Shown in pieces: positions 1 to 8,724 of a DNA stretch of 16,141 bases. The position numbers were made by a program, and so were the translations under genes. The DNA is taken from the NCBI GenBank assembly GCA_902514225.1, contig CABXPN010000021.1:1-16141 (forward strand). Reading direction: 5' to 3'. This DNA is from an uncultured Bacteroidota bacterium (GTDB lineage Bacteria; Bacteroidota; Bacteroidia; Flavobacteriales; BACL11). Below the pieces are notes generated by a model that was not told the origin of the DNA, ran no database searches, and was given only the letters and a program-made list of their open reading frames with translations. The first letter of the stretch is position 1. Every line of letters begins with the position of its first letter.

Positions 1-3000
1 GTTTTTCCAGATGGAGTAATGCATCCAGAAATTCTTTTAAATGAGTATCAGAACCTACAAACTTCCAATAATCAGTTCAGAATGTTACCTCCAAATGTAT
101 GGACTCAAGTTGGTCCGGATAATGTTCCTTTACAGGCTAATGGTACAAAAAGAGGAATTGGAAGGGTGAATACTATTGCTTTTCATCCCACTGATCCTAA
201 TATTATTTATGTAGGAGCTCCAGCTGGTGGTTTTTGGAAGTCGGTGAATGGTGGACAAACATGGATAACAACAACTGATTTTTTAACAAATTTAGGTGTG
301 TCCGATATTGCAATAAATCCAACAAATCCTAATGAAATCTTTATTATTACTGGAGATAGAGATGCTGGTGATACTTATTCATATGGGTTAATGAAATCTT
401 TAGATGGTGGGTTAACTTTTAATACAACATCTCTTTCATTTAATGTTACAAACTACTATAGAGGAAATAGGATTCTGATTGATCCAAATAATACAGATGT
501 TTTAATTGTTGCTACTAGTAATGGAGTTTATCGATCTTCAGATGGAGGGAATACTTTTGTAAATACTTTCTCTTCTGCAAATTTAACAGACATTGAATTT
601 CATACTACAAATTCAAATATTATTTATGGAGCATCAAAAGGAAATACTTCTATTTATAAATCTACTGATAATGGAATTAATTGGTCTCAATCTGGAAATG
701 GATTACCATCAACAAATTCAGTTGTAAGAGCTTGTGTTTCGGTTACTCCAGATAATCCATCTGTTGTATATGCACTTTTTGGAGGTAATAATAATGGTTT
801 TTATGGTGTATATAAATCTATTGATGAAGGACAGAATTGGACTCAACAATCTAATAGTCCAAATTTATTAGGATGGTCAACTACAGGTTCTGACTCAGAT
901 GGTCAAGCTTGGTATGATTTAGCATTTGCATGTGATCCTAATGATGAAAAAACCTTATTTGTTGGAGGAGTAAATTGTTGGAGATCTACAGATGATGGCC
1001 AAAATTGGAGTTTAAATACACATTGGACAGGAAGTGGTGGTGCTGATTATATGCATGCGGATGAACATATGTTGAAATATAACCCTTTAAATAATTATAT
1101 TTATTCAGCTAATGATGGTGGATTGTATGTTTCAACAGATAATGGAAATAATTGGACTGATATATCTGATGGATTACAAATTACTCAATTTTATAGTTTA
1201 GGTGTTTCTCAAACTGTTCAAGATATGGTAATTACTGGAGCGCAAGATAATGGTACTTTCCTAAAAGATGGAAATACATGGGATGCTGTAATTGGTGGAG
1301 ATGGAATGGAATGTATAATAGACTATACGAATTCTAATGTTATGTATGGAGAGTTGTATTATGGTAGTATTCGAAAATCTACCAATGGAGGAAACAGTTT
1401 CTCAACGATTTCTACTGGTAATGGAGCATGGGAAACTCCTTATATTTTAGATAGAAATGATCCGAATATTATATATGTAGGATATGATGAATTAGAAAAA
1501 TCAACTGATGGAGGTAATTCTTGGAATACAATAACAAATAATGAAACTAATGGAGGTAAGATTGATGAGATTGCTGTTTCAAAATCAAATCCTGCAGTTT
1601 TGTATTTCTCTGACGGGCCAAATTTATATACAACTACAGATGGAGGAACTAGTTGGAATAATATAAGTAACGGATTACCTTATAAAACAATTAAGTACAT
1701 TGCAATACATCCTGCTGATCCAGATAAAGTTTGGGTTACCTTTTCAGGTTATACTGCAGGAGAGAAGGTGTATAAATCTACAAATGGAGGAAGTAGTTGG
1801 CAAAATATTTCTGGTACACTTCCAAATATACCTATAAATACTATTGTGTTAGATGAAACTAGTAATTTGGAAACTCTTTATATTGGTACGGATTTAGGAG
1901 TATTTACAACAGATTCTACAGTGTCAGATTGGTCTGGATTCAACAACAATAGTCTTCCCAATGTTATAGTAAGTGAATTAGAGATTCAATATCAATCAAA
2001 TAAATTATTAGCTTCAACTTACGGAAGAGGTCTTTGGAGTATTGATTTATTAATTACATCTCCACCATCAGCAAACTTTTTTGCATCCGATTCAATGTTT
2101 TGTAATATACCTGCAACTGTAGATTTTACGAATACGTCTTATTATTCTAATTCCTATTATTGGGATTTTGGAGATGGTAATACAAGTACATCAACAAGTC
2201 CTTCACATACATATTCAAATTATGGTATTTTTACTGTTAGTTTAATTGCTACGGGTCCTTTAGGTACAGATAGTATTATTGCTCAGTCCTTAATTAATAT
2301 AGATGCAAACAACCCATGTATTATTACTTTACCAGCTAGTGGAGCTGGAATAACTCAAACAAATTGTAATGGTATTTTATATGATGTGGGTGGTCCTAAT
2401 TCTAATTATTACGATAATAACGATAGTTGGATAACTATTGAACCTGCAGGGAGTAACCAGATTACACTTAATTTTACCGATTTTGATATTGAAGCTCCTT
2501 CTTCATCAACAAATTGTAATTGGGATTATATAGAAATATTTGACGGTAACTCTACTAGTTCTCCTTCTTTAGGACAATTCTGTAATGTTTTAACTGGTAG
2601 TCCAGGAACAGTTACTTCAACAGGAGGTGCAATTACTATTTTCTTACATGCAGATCAGGCAGTAAATGGTAGAGGTTTTGAATTGAATTGGTCCTGTACT
2701 TATCCTTCTGCTCCACCGATTTGTAATTTTGAAGCTTCTGATACTTTAAGTTGTGATGGAACCATCAACTTTACCGATTTATCTTCTAATGGACCAACAT
2801 CTTGGGTGTGGGATTTTGGTGATGGAAATACTTCTAATTTACAAAATCCAACACATATATATTCTAGTGGTGGGGTATTTACAATCTCATTAACTACTAC
2901 AAATCAGTTTGGTTCTGATTCACATATAGAGACAAATTACATCAATATTATGAGTCAAAATTTAACAGCTAATTCCGATTCTGCTTGTGGGAGCTCTAGT

Positions 3001-4746
3001 GTAACTTTGACTGCAAATTCAATGTCAAATAATATAAAATGGTATTCAGATGCAAATGCAACTAATTTAGTAGGAAGTGGAAATATCTTTAATACTCCGA
3101 TTCTTACAAATAGCACAACTTATTATGTGCTTAATGAGTTAAATTTTTCTTCTGTTTTTGGAGGTCCAGTAGATAATAGTTTTGGTGGTGGTGGAGCATT
3201 TCAAGGAAATAGACATTTAGTTTTTGATAATTACTTTCCTTCAACTTTAGTTTCTGTTTTGGTTTATGCGTATTCTGCAGGTAACAGAACAATTGAACTA
3301 AGGAATAGTAGTAATGCTATACTAAAAGATACAACCTTGTACATTCCATATTCTGCAACTAGCGGATACAGAGTATATTTAGATTTTGATCTACCAGTAC
3401 AAAACAACATGCAATTGGGTGTAAATGGTAATAATACAGATTTATTTAGAAATGATGCTGGATCTGTATTTCCATATAATATTTCAAATATTGTTTCAAT
3501 TACAGGAACTAATGCTTCTGCTGGATATTATTATTTCTTTTATGATTGGGAAATAGAGAAAGATCCATGTGCTTCTGCAATAATTCCAGTAGATGCAATA
3601 ATATATCCAGTTTATTCTGCAACACAGAATATTGACCTTTGTAATGGTGGAAGCATTACAGTTGGTAACAATACGTATACACAAACAGGAAATTACACCG
3701 ATATCCTGACTACTCAGAACGGATGTGATAGTACAATTTATACAAATTTTACTGTAGGGAATTCATCTGTAATAAATAATACGGTAAATATTTGCAGTGG
3801 AAGTTCTTATGTGGTTGGTTCTAGTGTTTATACTCAAAGTGGCTGGTATTCTGATACTTTGCAAACGGGATTGTGTGATAGTATTATTAATACAAATTTA
3901 TTAGTAAATAATCAAATAATAAATAATCAAACTTTTGCAATTTGTGATGGAGATAGTATAAATATTGGTGGGTCTTATTATTCAAACCCTATAATTATTT
4001 ATGATACTCTTCAATCTGTTTCTACTTGTGATAGCATTTTAATTTCTGAAATAATTGTTATGCAGTCTTCCAATACAAATAATCAGCAATCTATTTGTGA
4101 TGGTAGTTCTTATCAGATAAATGGTAATTCATATTCTCAACCAGGAAGTTATACAGATATTTTTCAGAATTCTTTAGGATGCGATAGTATTGTAAATACT
4201 TTACTTACCATATTACCTACACAAAACCTAAATACTAATGTAGATATTTGTAAAGGAGATAGTGTTGTTGTCGGCAGTAATTCTTATTTTTCTGATGGTA
4301 ATTATTCAGATACATTAAGTAATATTTTTGGTTGTGATAGTGTGCTGAATACATCTGTAGTTGTTTCTGATTTGCAATCTCAACTTTTGTTAAACGGTAC
4401 AGATATTGATGCCTATGCAGTAAATGGTATTTCTCCATTTTTATATGATATTTATGGGCCAACAGGACTTATAAGTTCTTCTGTTAACAGTGGTGGAGTT
4501 TTACAATTTACACCTCTATTAAATGGTACTTACTACTTTATTGTAACGGACGCTATTGGTTGTGTTTCTGATACCTCCTTTATGTTTGTGGACTTTGCTG
4601 CTACTTCTATTTACGAGCAAATAGATTTTTCTGAATTAGAGACAATTATAGATGTATTGGGTAGGGAAGTTCCTTTTCGTAAGAACACTTTGTTGATATT
4701 TATTTATAAAGACGGAACTGTAGAAAGGAAAATATTATTTGAATAA
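1..4746 (+). CDS. Giant T9SS-exported BNR/PKD/CUB protein, 5' end missing
   Basis: The frame is open from base 1, so the start and signal peptide lie to the left; the first Met in frame (base 19) is probably internal. Residues here count from that Met (1575 aa). Residues 18-680 hold about eleven BNR/sortilin-type motifs of the form S-x-D-x-G-x-x-W (SVNGGQTW, STDDGQNW, STDGGNSW), expected to form beta-propellers. Then come a PKD domain (about 682-765, WDFGDG at 715), a CUB-like domain (767-893), a second PKD (900-979, WDFGDG at 931), an Ig-like segment (980-1039), an unassigned beta-rich stretch (1040-1197), five Cys-pair repeats (1199-1451), and a T9SS-type tail with DVLGRE at 1545 and DGTVERK at 1565. 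Export across the outer membrane and surface attachment or release are inferred from the tail. No glycosidase or peptidase catalytic motif was recognised, so a binding or adhesion role is likeliest, but the substrate is unknown. Confidence 0.9.
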   Translation, partial: VFPDGVMHPEILLNEYQNLQTSNNQFRMLPPNVWTQVGPDNVPLQANGTKRGIGRVNTIAFHPTDPNIIYVGAPAGGFWKSVNGGQTWITTTDFLTNLGVSDIAINPTNPNEIFIITGDRDAGDTYSYGLMKSLDGGLTFNTTSLSFNVTNYYRGNRILIDPNNTDVLIVATSNGVYRSSDGGNTFVNTFSSANLTDIEFHTTNSNIIYGASKGNTSIYKSTDNGINWSQSGNGLPSTNSVVRACVSVTPDNPSVVYALFGGNNNGFYGVYKSIDEGQNWTQQSNSPNLLGWSTTGSDSDGQAWYDLAFACDPNDEKTLFVGGVNCWRSTDDGQNWSLNTHWTGSGGADYMHADEHMLKYNPLNNYIYSANDGGLYVSTDNGNNWTDISDGLQITQFYSLGVSQTVQDMVITGAQDNGTFLKDGNTWDAVIGGDGMECIIDYTNSNVMYGELYYGSIRKSTNGGNSFSTISTGNGAWETPYILDRNDPNIIYVGYDELEKSTDGGNSWNTITNNETNGGKIDEIAVSKSNPAVLYFSDGPNLYTTTDGGTSWNNISNGLPYKTIKYIAIHPADPDKVWVTFSGYTAGEKVYKSTNGGSSWQNISGTLPNIPINTIVLDETSNLETLYIGTDLGVFTTDSTVSDWSGFNNNSLPNVIVSELEIQYQSNKLLASTYGRGLWSIDLLITSPPSANFFASDSMFCNIPATVDFTNTSYYSNSYYWDFGDGNTSTSTSPSHTYSNYGIFTVSLIATGPLGTDSIIAQSLINIDANNPCIITLPASGAGITQTNCNGILYDVGGPNSNYYDNNDSWITIEPAGSNQITLNFTDFDIEAPSSSTNCNWDYIEIFDGNSTSSPSLGQFCNVLTGSPGTVTSTGGAITIFLHADQAVNGRGFELNWSCTYPSAPPICNFEASDTLSCDGTINFTDLSSNGPTSWVWDFGDGNTSNLQNPTHIYSSGGVFTISLTTTNQFGSDSHIETNYINIMSQNLTANSDSACGSSSVTLTANSMSNNIKWYSDANATNLVGSGNIFNTPILTNSTTYYVLNELNFSSVFGGPVDNSFGGGGAFQGNRHLVFDNYFPSTLVSVLVYAYSAGNRTIELRNSSNAILKDTTLYIPYSATSGYRVYLDFDLPVQNNMQLGVNGNNTDLFRNDAGSVFPYNISNIVSITGTNASAGYYYFFYDWEIEKDPCASAIIPVDAIIYPVYSATQNIDLCNGGSITVGNNTYTQTGNYTDILTTQNGCDSTIYTNFTVGNSSVINNTVNICSGSSYVVGSSVYTQSGWYSDTLQTGLCDSIINTNLLVNNQIINNQTFAICDGDSINIGGSYYSNPIIIYDTLQSVSTCDSILISEIIVMQSSNTNNQQSICDGSSYQINGNSYSQPGSYTDIFQNSLGCDSIVNTLLTILPTQNLNTNVDICKGDSVVVGSNSYFSDGNYSDTLSNIFGCDSVLNTSVVVSDLQSQLLLNGTDIDAYAVNGISPFLYDIYGPTGLISSSVNSGGVLQFTPLLNGTYYFIVTDAIGCVSDTSFMFVDFAATSIYEQIDFSELETIIDVLGREVPFRKNTLLIFIYKDGTVERKILFE
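3613..4371 (+). repeat. Five ~50-residue Cys-pair protein repeats inside the giant T9SS gene
   Basis: Five consecutive units follow the pattern I-C-x-G-x-S/D near the start, then G-x-x-x-Y, G-x-Y-x-D-x-L, and finally C-D-S-I/V/T. Examples are ICSGSSYVVG...LCDSII, ICDGSSYQING...GCDSIV and ICKGDSVVVG...GCDSVL. Each unit has exactly two cysteines, so an intra-repeat disulfide is plausible in an exported protein. The DNA of the units has diverged, so this is an old protein-level repeat rather than recent tandem duplication. It probably forms a rigid stalk between the binding domains and the sorting tail; that role is inference. Confidence 0.75.
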
Positions 4747-4747
4747 G

Positions 4748-4773
4748 AAAACCACTCAAAGTCGTGGTTTTTT
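4748..4773 (+). terminator. Rho-independent terminator after the giant T9SS gene
   Basis: A perfect 8-bp stem, AAAACCAC (4748-4755) and GTGGTTTT (4764-4771), encloses an 8-nt loop and runs into T's. It starts one base after the stop codon. Read on the other strand it also ends in a T-rich tract, so it can serve the convergent radical SAM gene as well. It is also the first hairpin of repeat copy A. Confidence 0.8.
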
Positions 4774-4823
4774 AAAGTGAACCTCTCGGTCCCAGTTTCG
4801 AACTTTTTTAGAAAATTATTGAG

Positions 4824-4831
4824 TAAGTTTG
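4824..4831 (+). promoter_or_regulatory. TAnnTTTG -7 promoter box (TAAGTTTG) facing an orphan start
   Basis: TAAGTTTG matches the Bacteroidota -7 consensus TAnnTTTG and lies exactly four bases before ATG at 4836. The same box, spacing and ATGAAG follow-on are used by the CotH gene at 12720. Here no long gene follows, only an 11-codon frame. Confidence 0.5.
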
Positions 4832-4835
4832 CTTT

Positions 4836-4868
4836 ATGAAGAATAAATTAGATCAGATTGTTAAATAG
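4836..4868 (+). other. Orphan start: 10-codon frame MKNKLDQIVK after a full promoter
   Basis: ATG at 4836 follows the promoter box at the same spacing as the CotH gene, but the frame stops at 4866-4868 after ten residues and overlaps the 3' end of the leftward radical SAM gene. The first codons (ATGAAG) match the start of the CotH gene, then the sequences part. It could be the beheaded start of a gene displaced by the enzyme block, or a non-coding by-product of the repeat. I do not claim it makes a peptide. Confidence 0.3.
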
Positions 4869-5953
4869 ATTCCATCATTATATAAATCACAATTAGTACA
4901 GATATCATCTTTGTTACAGGACTTTTCTTTTACTCTTGTTCTAAAATCTATCATTTCTTTTGAATTATATATTTCTAAGATATTACTGTTTTTAAGATTT
5001 CCTGCGACATTATTATTCCCCCAATCATTAAAGCAATGGATGACATCACCATTTGAACGAATATACATAGATATTCCAGGAATTGGACAAGAAGGCATAA
5101 TAAGTGGGCTAATTTTTTCTAGTATTTGTAATTTTAATTTTTGGAGTAAACTTGTTCTGTGTCTCATATTTTCAAAGTTTTTAATAGCTTTTAAACGGCT
5201 ATTAAGATCAAATCCAAGTACCGCAAACCCATTCCTTCTCCAATACTTTTTAAATTGTTTATATTCATGAGAATTGTTTTTTTGTTTTACAAATCTTAAT
5301 ACTGTTTTATGTTTTTTCTTTCTTGATTTATTTATATATTTAAGATTTTCAAATGTTGTTTTGAAATCTAATCCTCCAAGTACTTTTTTATAGGTTGATG
5401 AACTAATAGCATGAATACTGAGTGTTACAATATCAAATACATCATAAATATCATCTGCAATAGAGGGAGTTAATAAATATCCATTAGACACTAATTCTAA
5501 TTTTATCGTTGGGGTTATAGATTTGATATATTTTGCTTTATTAATAATAGTTTTATCTGCTAAAGGTTCATTTTGAAGGCTTAAAACGATTAGTTCTGAT
5601 TCTTTGTAATAACTAATTTCATCAATTATTTTTTGAAATAATTTATCGTCCATTAGATTGTATTTTTCATTAGCTGTGGTAGATTCATAAGGGCACATTT
5701 GACAACTTGTATTACATCTATTAACTGTTTGTATTTGAAATAATAATGGAAATCTCAGATTTTTTTTATTATTTTTCTTAAATAAAATTAAAAATTTTTT
5801 TAAGTGATAGATCTGAGTAATTTTTGCTCGGAAAATATTTATTAGTGTGCTTAATTTTAGAATTGATGGAATTTTAATGTTTTCAGTCACAAATTGAAGG
5901 GTTAGATTTTTTACAAAAATAAGTTTTTGTTTTAAGTATACTATGCAAGGCAT
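4853..5953 (-). CDS. Radical SAM enzyme with C-terminal SPASM-type cysteines
   Basis: 366 residues. The radical SAM [4Fe-4S] motif CxxxCxxC is C80, C84, C87 (CNTSCQMC), after the typical lead-in FQIQTVNR. LQNEP at 126-130 takes the place of the GGEP-like SAM-binding motif, and VSNGYLL (155-161) is the usual next strand. The C-terminal part has C289, C307, C346, C352 and C355 in a SPASM-like arrangement (SNGDVIHCFNDWG), suggesting an auxiliary cluster. Such enzymes often modify peptides or small molecules; the substrate here is unknown. The 79 residues before the cluster motif are rather long, but no other ATG lies between, so the start at 5953 is kept with some doubt; it lies in a perfect hairpin. 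The gene is divergent from the B12 radical SAM operon, so shared control is plausible. No precursor-peptide gene was seen nearby. Confidence 0.85.
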   Translation of the reverse strand: MPCIVYLKQKLIFVKNLTLQFVTENIKIPSILKLSTLINIFRAKITQIYHLKKFLILFKKNNKKNLRFPLLFQIQTVNRCNTSCQMCPYESTTANEKYNLMDDKLFQKIIDEISYYKESELIVLSLQNEPLADKTIINKAKYIKSITPTIKLELVSNGYLLTPSIADDIYDVFDIVTLSIHAISSSTYKKVLGGLDFKTTFENLKYINKSRKKKHKTVLRFVKQKNNSHEYKQFKKYWRRNGFAVLGFDLNSRLKAIKNFENMRHRTSLLQKLKLQILEKISPLIMPSCPIPGISMYIRSNGDVIHCFNDWGNNNVAGNLKNSNILEIYNSKEMIDFRTRVKEKSCNKDDICTNCDLYNDGIYLTI

Positions 5954-5958
5954 AGTAT
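5938..5958. promoter_or_regulatory. Perfect 9-bp inverted repeat over the radical SAM start codon
   Basis: ATACTATGC (5938-5946) and GCATAGTAT (5950-5958) are perfect arms around AAG. The right arm contains the start codon of the leftward gene (5951-5953). A third half site, GCATAG, lies at 5982-5987 in the same divergent gap. It could be a protein-binding operator for both directions, or an mRNA hairpin that hides the start. Which one cannot be told from sequence. Confidence 0.4.
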
Positions 5959-6009
5959 TATTAAAATAATTACTTTATTTTGCATAGAAATAGATAAAAT
6001 TGTAAATCA

Positions 6010-7350
6010 ATGAATATTAAATTAATTTCACCTGGTAGTGTTATGTATAGAAAAGAAGGAGGTATCTTCCCTAGAATACTTAGATACGCTCCATTGACTC
6101 TTTCTACATTAGCTGGTTTGATACCAAAGGAACTTAATGCAAATATTTCATTAAATGATGAGATAGCTAAAAAAATTAATTATAATGATAGCCCTGATTT
6201 AGTTGCTATTAGCGCGATTACTGGAACATCAAACAGAGCGTATGCAATAGCTGATCATTATCGAAAAAAAGGAGTGCCGGTTGTTATTGGAGGGGTACAA
6301 GCATCATTAATGCCTGATGAAGCAATGAATCATGCGGATGCAATTGTAACAGGCATGGCATTTGAATCTTGGCCTGAATTATTAAGAGATTTTTCAAAAG
6401 GAAAGATGAAACGAGAATATTCACAATCTAATGATATGAATTTTGAAAAACTACCTAAACCTAGAAGAGATCTGCTTCCTAACTTTTCTTATATTTCAAA
6501 AAGCAGTATACAGGCAACATTTGGATGTCCATATAAATGTGATTTTTGTGCTGTAATTAGTACACAAAAGAATTATTTAAGAAGACCAATTGATGATGTT
6601 ATAAAAGAGATTTCTGAAATGAAGGGAAAATTTGTGACATTTATTGATCCAAGCCCTATGGAAGATAAGAAATATATTAAACAGCTATTTAAAGAAATGA
6701 TTCCTCTTAAGAAAATGTGGGGAGGATTAGCTACTGTAAAGATTATTGATGATGAGGAATTAATGGATCTAGCTGCTGCAAGTGGATGTAAAGGACTTTT
6801 AATTGGATTTGAAACAATTGATCAAGAAGCTCTAAATGAAGTCAATAAAGGGTTTAGTAAGGTAGAAAAATATAAGGAAGTATGCAAGCAATTGCATGAT
6901 AGAGGAATATCTATTAATGGAACATTTATTTTTGGTATGGATTCTCATGATAAAGATATTTTTCAAAGAACAGTAGATTTTGTGCAAGAAAATGCTATTG
7001 AATTACCAAGGTACGCTATCTATACTCCCTTCCCCGGTACAGGAGTGTATAGCAAATTAAAAAAGGAAAAAAGAATATTAACAGATAATTGGTCTCTTTA
7101 TGATGTCCAACATGCTGTATTCCAACCAAAGAATATGACTCCAGATGAGTTGTTTGAAGGCAATATTTTAGCATGGGAAAAAACATATAGTACTAAAAAT
7201 ATTCTTTCTAGAATATCTAGGGCTGGTACTAATATTCCATTGTCTTTAATTACCAATCTAGGATATCGTTATTATGGAAAAAGATTGAGAAGATTTACAA
7301 ATGACAAGATGATTTCTTTAGAAGATGAATGGAATAAAGATTTAAATTAA
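6010..7350 (+). CDS. B12-binding-domain radical SAM enzyme, first of two in tandem
   Basis: 446 residues, a usual length for the class. Residues 1-130 form a Rossmann-like cobalamin-binding domain (APLTLSTLAGLIP, PDLVAISAITG, PVVIGG). The radical SAM motif is C173, C177, C180 (GCPYKCDFC). Later landmarks are SGCKGLLIGFE, GTFIFGMD and PFPGTGVYSKL, typical of the BchE/HpnR-like B12 radical SAM group. It starts the rightward operon, six bases before its paralogue. Compared with that paralogue it is unusual: GGVQ (Q97) replaces the common GGxH, and FIDPSP (211-216) replaces the common FxDDNF after the first half of the barrel. Family members do methylations, ring closures or C-C couplings; none can be assigned. 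No Shine-Dalgarno sequence is seen, as expected in this phylum. Confidence 0.85.
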   Translation: MNIKLISPGSVMYRKEGGIFPRILRYAPLTLSTLAGLIPKELNANISLNDEIAKKINYNDSPDLVAISAITGTSNRAYAIADHYRKKGVPVVIGGVQASLMPDEAMNHADAIVTGMAFESWPELLRDFSKGKMKREYSQSNDMNFEKLPKPRRDLLPNFSYISKSSIQATFGCPYKCDFCAVISTQKNYLRRPIDDVIKEISEMKGKFVTFIDPSPMEDKKYIKQLFKEMIPLKKMWGGLATVKIIDDEELMDLAAASGCKGLLIGFETIDQEALNEVNKGFSKVEKYKEVCKQLHDRGISINGTFIFGMDSHDKDIFQRTVDFVQENAIELPRYAIYTPFPGTGVYSKLKKEKRILTDNWSLYDVQHAVFQPKNMTPDELFEGNILAWEKTYSTKNILSRISRAGTNIPLSLITNLGYRYYGKRLRRFTNDKMISLEDEWNKDLN

Positions 7351-7356
7351 AGTATC

Positions 7357-8724
7357 ATGAAAATAACTCTTATTCAGCCTAGTGTTGGGAAAATTAATAA
7401 TAAACCATATATTAAATCTTGGACCATGGAACCTCTTGCTTTATCAACTTTAGCTGGATTGACTCCAGATGATATTGAGATTGAATTTTTTGATGAAAGA
7501 GTAGATAGACTACCAGAATCTTATGAAACAGATTTGGTTGCGATAACAGTAGAAACATATACAGCTAAAAGAGCTTATAATATTGCAAAGAAGATTAGAA
7601 GTCAGGGAATTCCCATTGTAATGGGTGGTATACATGCAAATTTAGTTCCAGATGAGGTTAGTAAAAATTGTGACGCTATGTTAGTTGGGGGAGCGGAAGG
7701 AGGTATATGGAATAAAATATTAGATGATTTTAGAAATCATTCTTTATCAAAAAAATATGACTCTAACTCATATTTTAATCCGATTCTTGAACATGTTACT
7801 CCTAGAAGAGACTTATATCTTAATAAGGGATATCTACCATTAGGTCTTGTAGAAAGCGGCAGAGGATGCCCTTTTACTTGTGAATTTTGCGCAATTACAT
7901 CAGCACATAAAGCAAAATATAGAGCTAAACAAATCGACAAGATTGTAGAAGATATTGGTAATATTCCTCAGAAGATGTTATATTTTGCTGATGATAATTT
8001 TGTTTCAAAATTCTCAAGAACACAAGAATTGTGTGATGCAATTGCTCCACTGAAAAAGAAATGGTTTAGCCATGGTACCATTAATATGGCTAATGATCGT
8101 AAATTATTAAAGAAATTGCAGAAGAGTGGATGTTCCAATCTACTTATTGGTTTTGAATCATTAAATGAATCAACTCTTAAACAAATGGGTAAAAGCTGGG
8201 CGATTGTTAAAAGAGGTTATTCAGAATCTTTAAAAATATTGAGAGATCATGGGATAGCAGTATATGGCACATTTGTGTTTGGTTATGATGAAGATTCTGT
8301 AGATGATATTAAAAAGAGTTTAGATTTTGCTATAAATGAAAAAATGTGCCTTGCTGCATTTAATCATTTAGTGCCATATCCAGGAACCGCATTGTATTCT
8401 AGATTTTTAAAAGAAGGAAGGTTAATTGATAAAAAATGGTGGTTGAAAGATGGGTATAATTTTGGAGATGTTTCTTTCTCTCCAAAGAACTTTACTCCAG
8501 AAGAGTTATCTAAAAGTTGTTATGATGCTAGAATGCAATTCTATAGTTTCTCAAATATCATTAAAAGAACAGAATTTATGGCTAATTGTAAAGATCCGTT
8601 TCTCAATCCATTTCAAACATTTGCATTTATGAGTGCAAACATCATATCTCAGAAAGGAATTAAACAAAGACAAAGCTGGCCTATTGGTAATATAATTGAT
8701 AATTATGGTAAGATTCTTGAATGA
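7357..8724 (+). CDS. B12-binding-domain radical SAM enzyme, second of two in tandem
   Basis: 455 residues, paralogous along its whole length to the gene just upstream (shared PLxLSTLAGLxP, PRRDL, FCAxxS, PLKKxW, SGCxxLLIGFE, PGTxxYSxxxKExR). The cobalamin-binding domain spans about 1-130 with the usual GGIHANLVPDE (H93). The radical SAM motif is C171, C175, C178 (GCPFTCEFC), followed by FADDNF. All family landmarks are intact, so it is probably the better conserved member of the pair and catalytically competent. A different step on the same substrate, or a heteromeric partnership with the first copy, are both possible (inference). The next gene's ATG at 8705 overlaps its 3' end by 20 bases, implying translational coupling. 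Confidence 0.87.
   Translation: MKITLIQPSVGKINNKPYIKSWTMEPLALSTLAGLTPDDIEIEFFDERVDRLPESYETDLVAITVETYTAKRAYNIAKKIRSQGIPIVMGGIHANLVPDEVSKNCDAMLVGGAEGGIWNKILDDFRNHSLSKKYDSNSYFNPILEHVTPRRDLYLNKGYLPLGLVESGRGCPFTCEFCAITSAHKAKYRAKQIDKIVEDIGNIPQKMLYFADDNFVSKFSRTQELCDAIAPLKKKWFSHGTINMANDRKLLKKLQKSGCSNLLIGFESLNESTLKQMGKSWAIVKRGYSESLKILRDHGIAVYGTFVFGYDEDSVDDIKKSLDFAINEKMCLAAFNHLVPYPGTALYSRFLKEGRLIDKKWWLKDGYNFGDVSFSPKNFTPEELSKSCYDARMQFYSFSNIIKRTEFMANCKDPFLNPFQTFAFMSANIISQKGIKQRQSWPIGNIIDNYGKILE

Larger units (their letters stand above)
4744..4841 (+). repeat. Intergenic repeat, copy A (left of the enzyme block)
   Basis: Order of parts: terminator hairpin with an ACCACTC arm, GTGA, a short imperfect hairpin around CTCGGTCC, TTTCGAACTTTTTTAGAAAA, TTATTGAGTAAGTTTG, four bases, ATGAAGA. 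The same parts in the same order and orientation recur at 12624-12725 (copy B). The shorter copy C (12074-12136) has everything up to the T tract. I judge A and B clearly homologous by eye; percent identity was not computed. Confidence 0.75.

Noticed and set aside
3613..4371. CRISPR array or DNA satellite
   Set aside because: The repetition is at protein level, in frame, with diverged DNA and no constant repeat-spacer lengths.
4911..5270. 119-codon rightward open frame opposite the radical SAM gene
   Set aside because: It is fully antisense to a gene with a clear CxxxCxxC and SPASM cysteines, has no recognisable domain and no promoter box at the usual spacing.
8696..8704. TTG start three codons earlier for the larger GNAT-like gene
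   Set aside because: TTG is rarer than ATG and an ATG lies only nine bases on; neither choice changes the annotation much.
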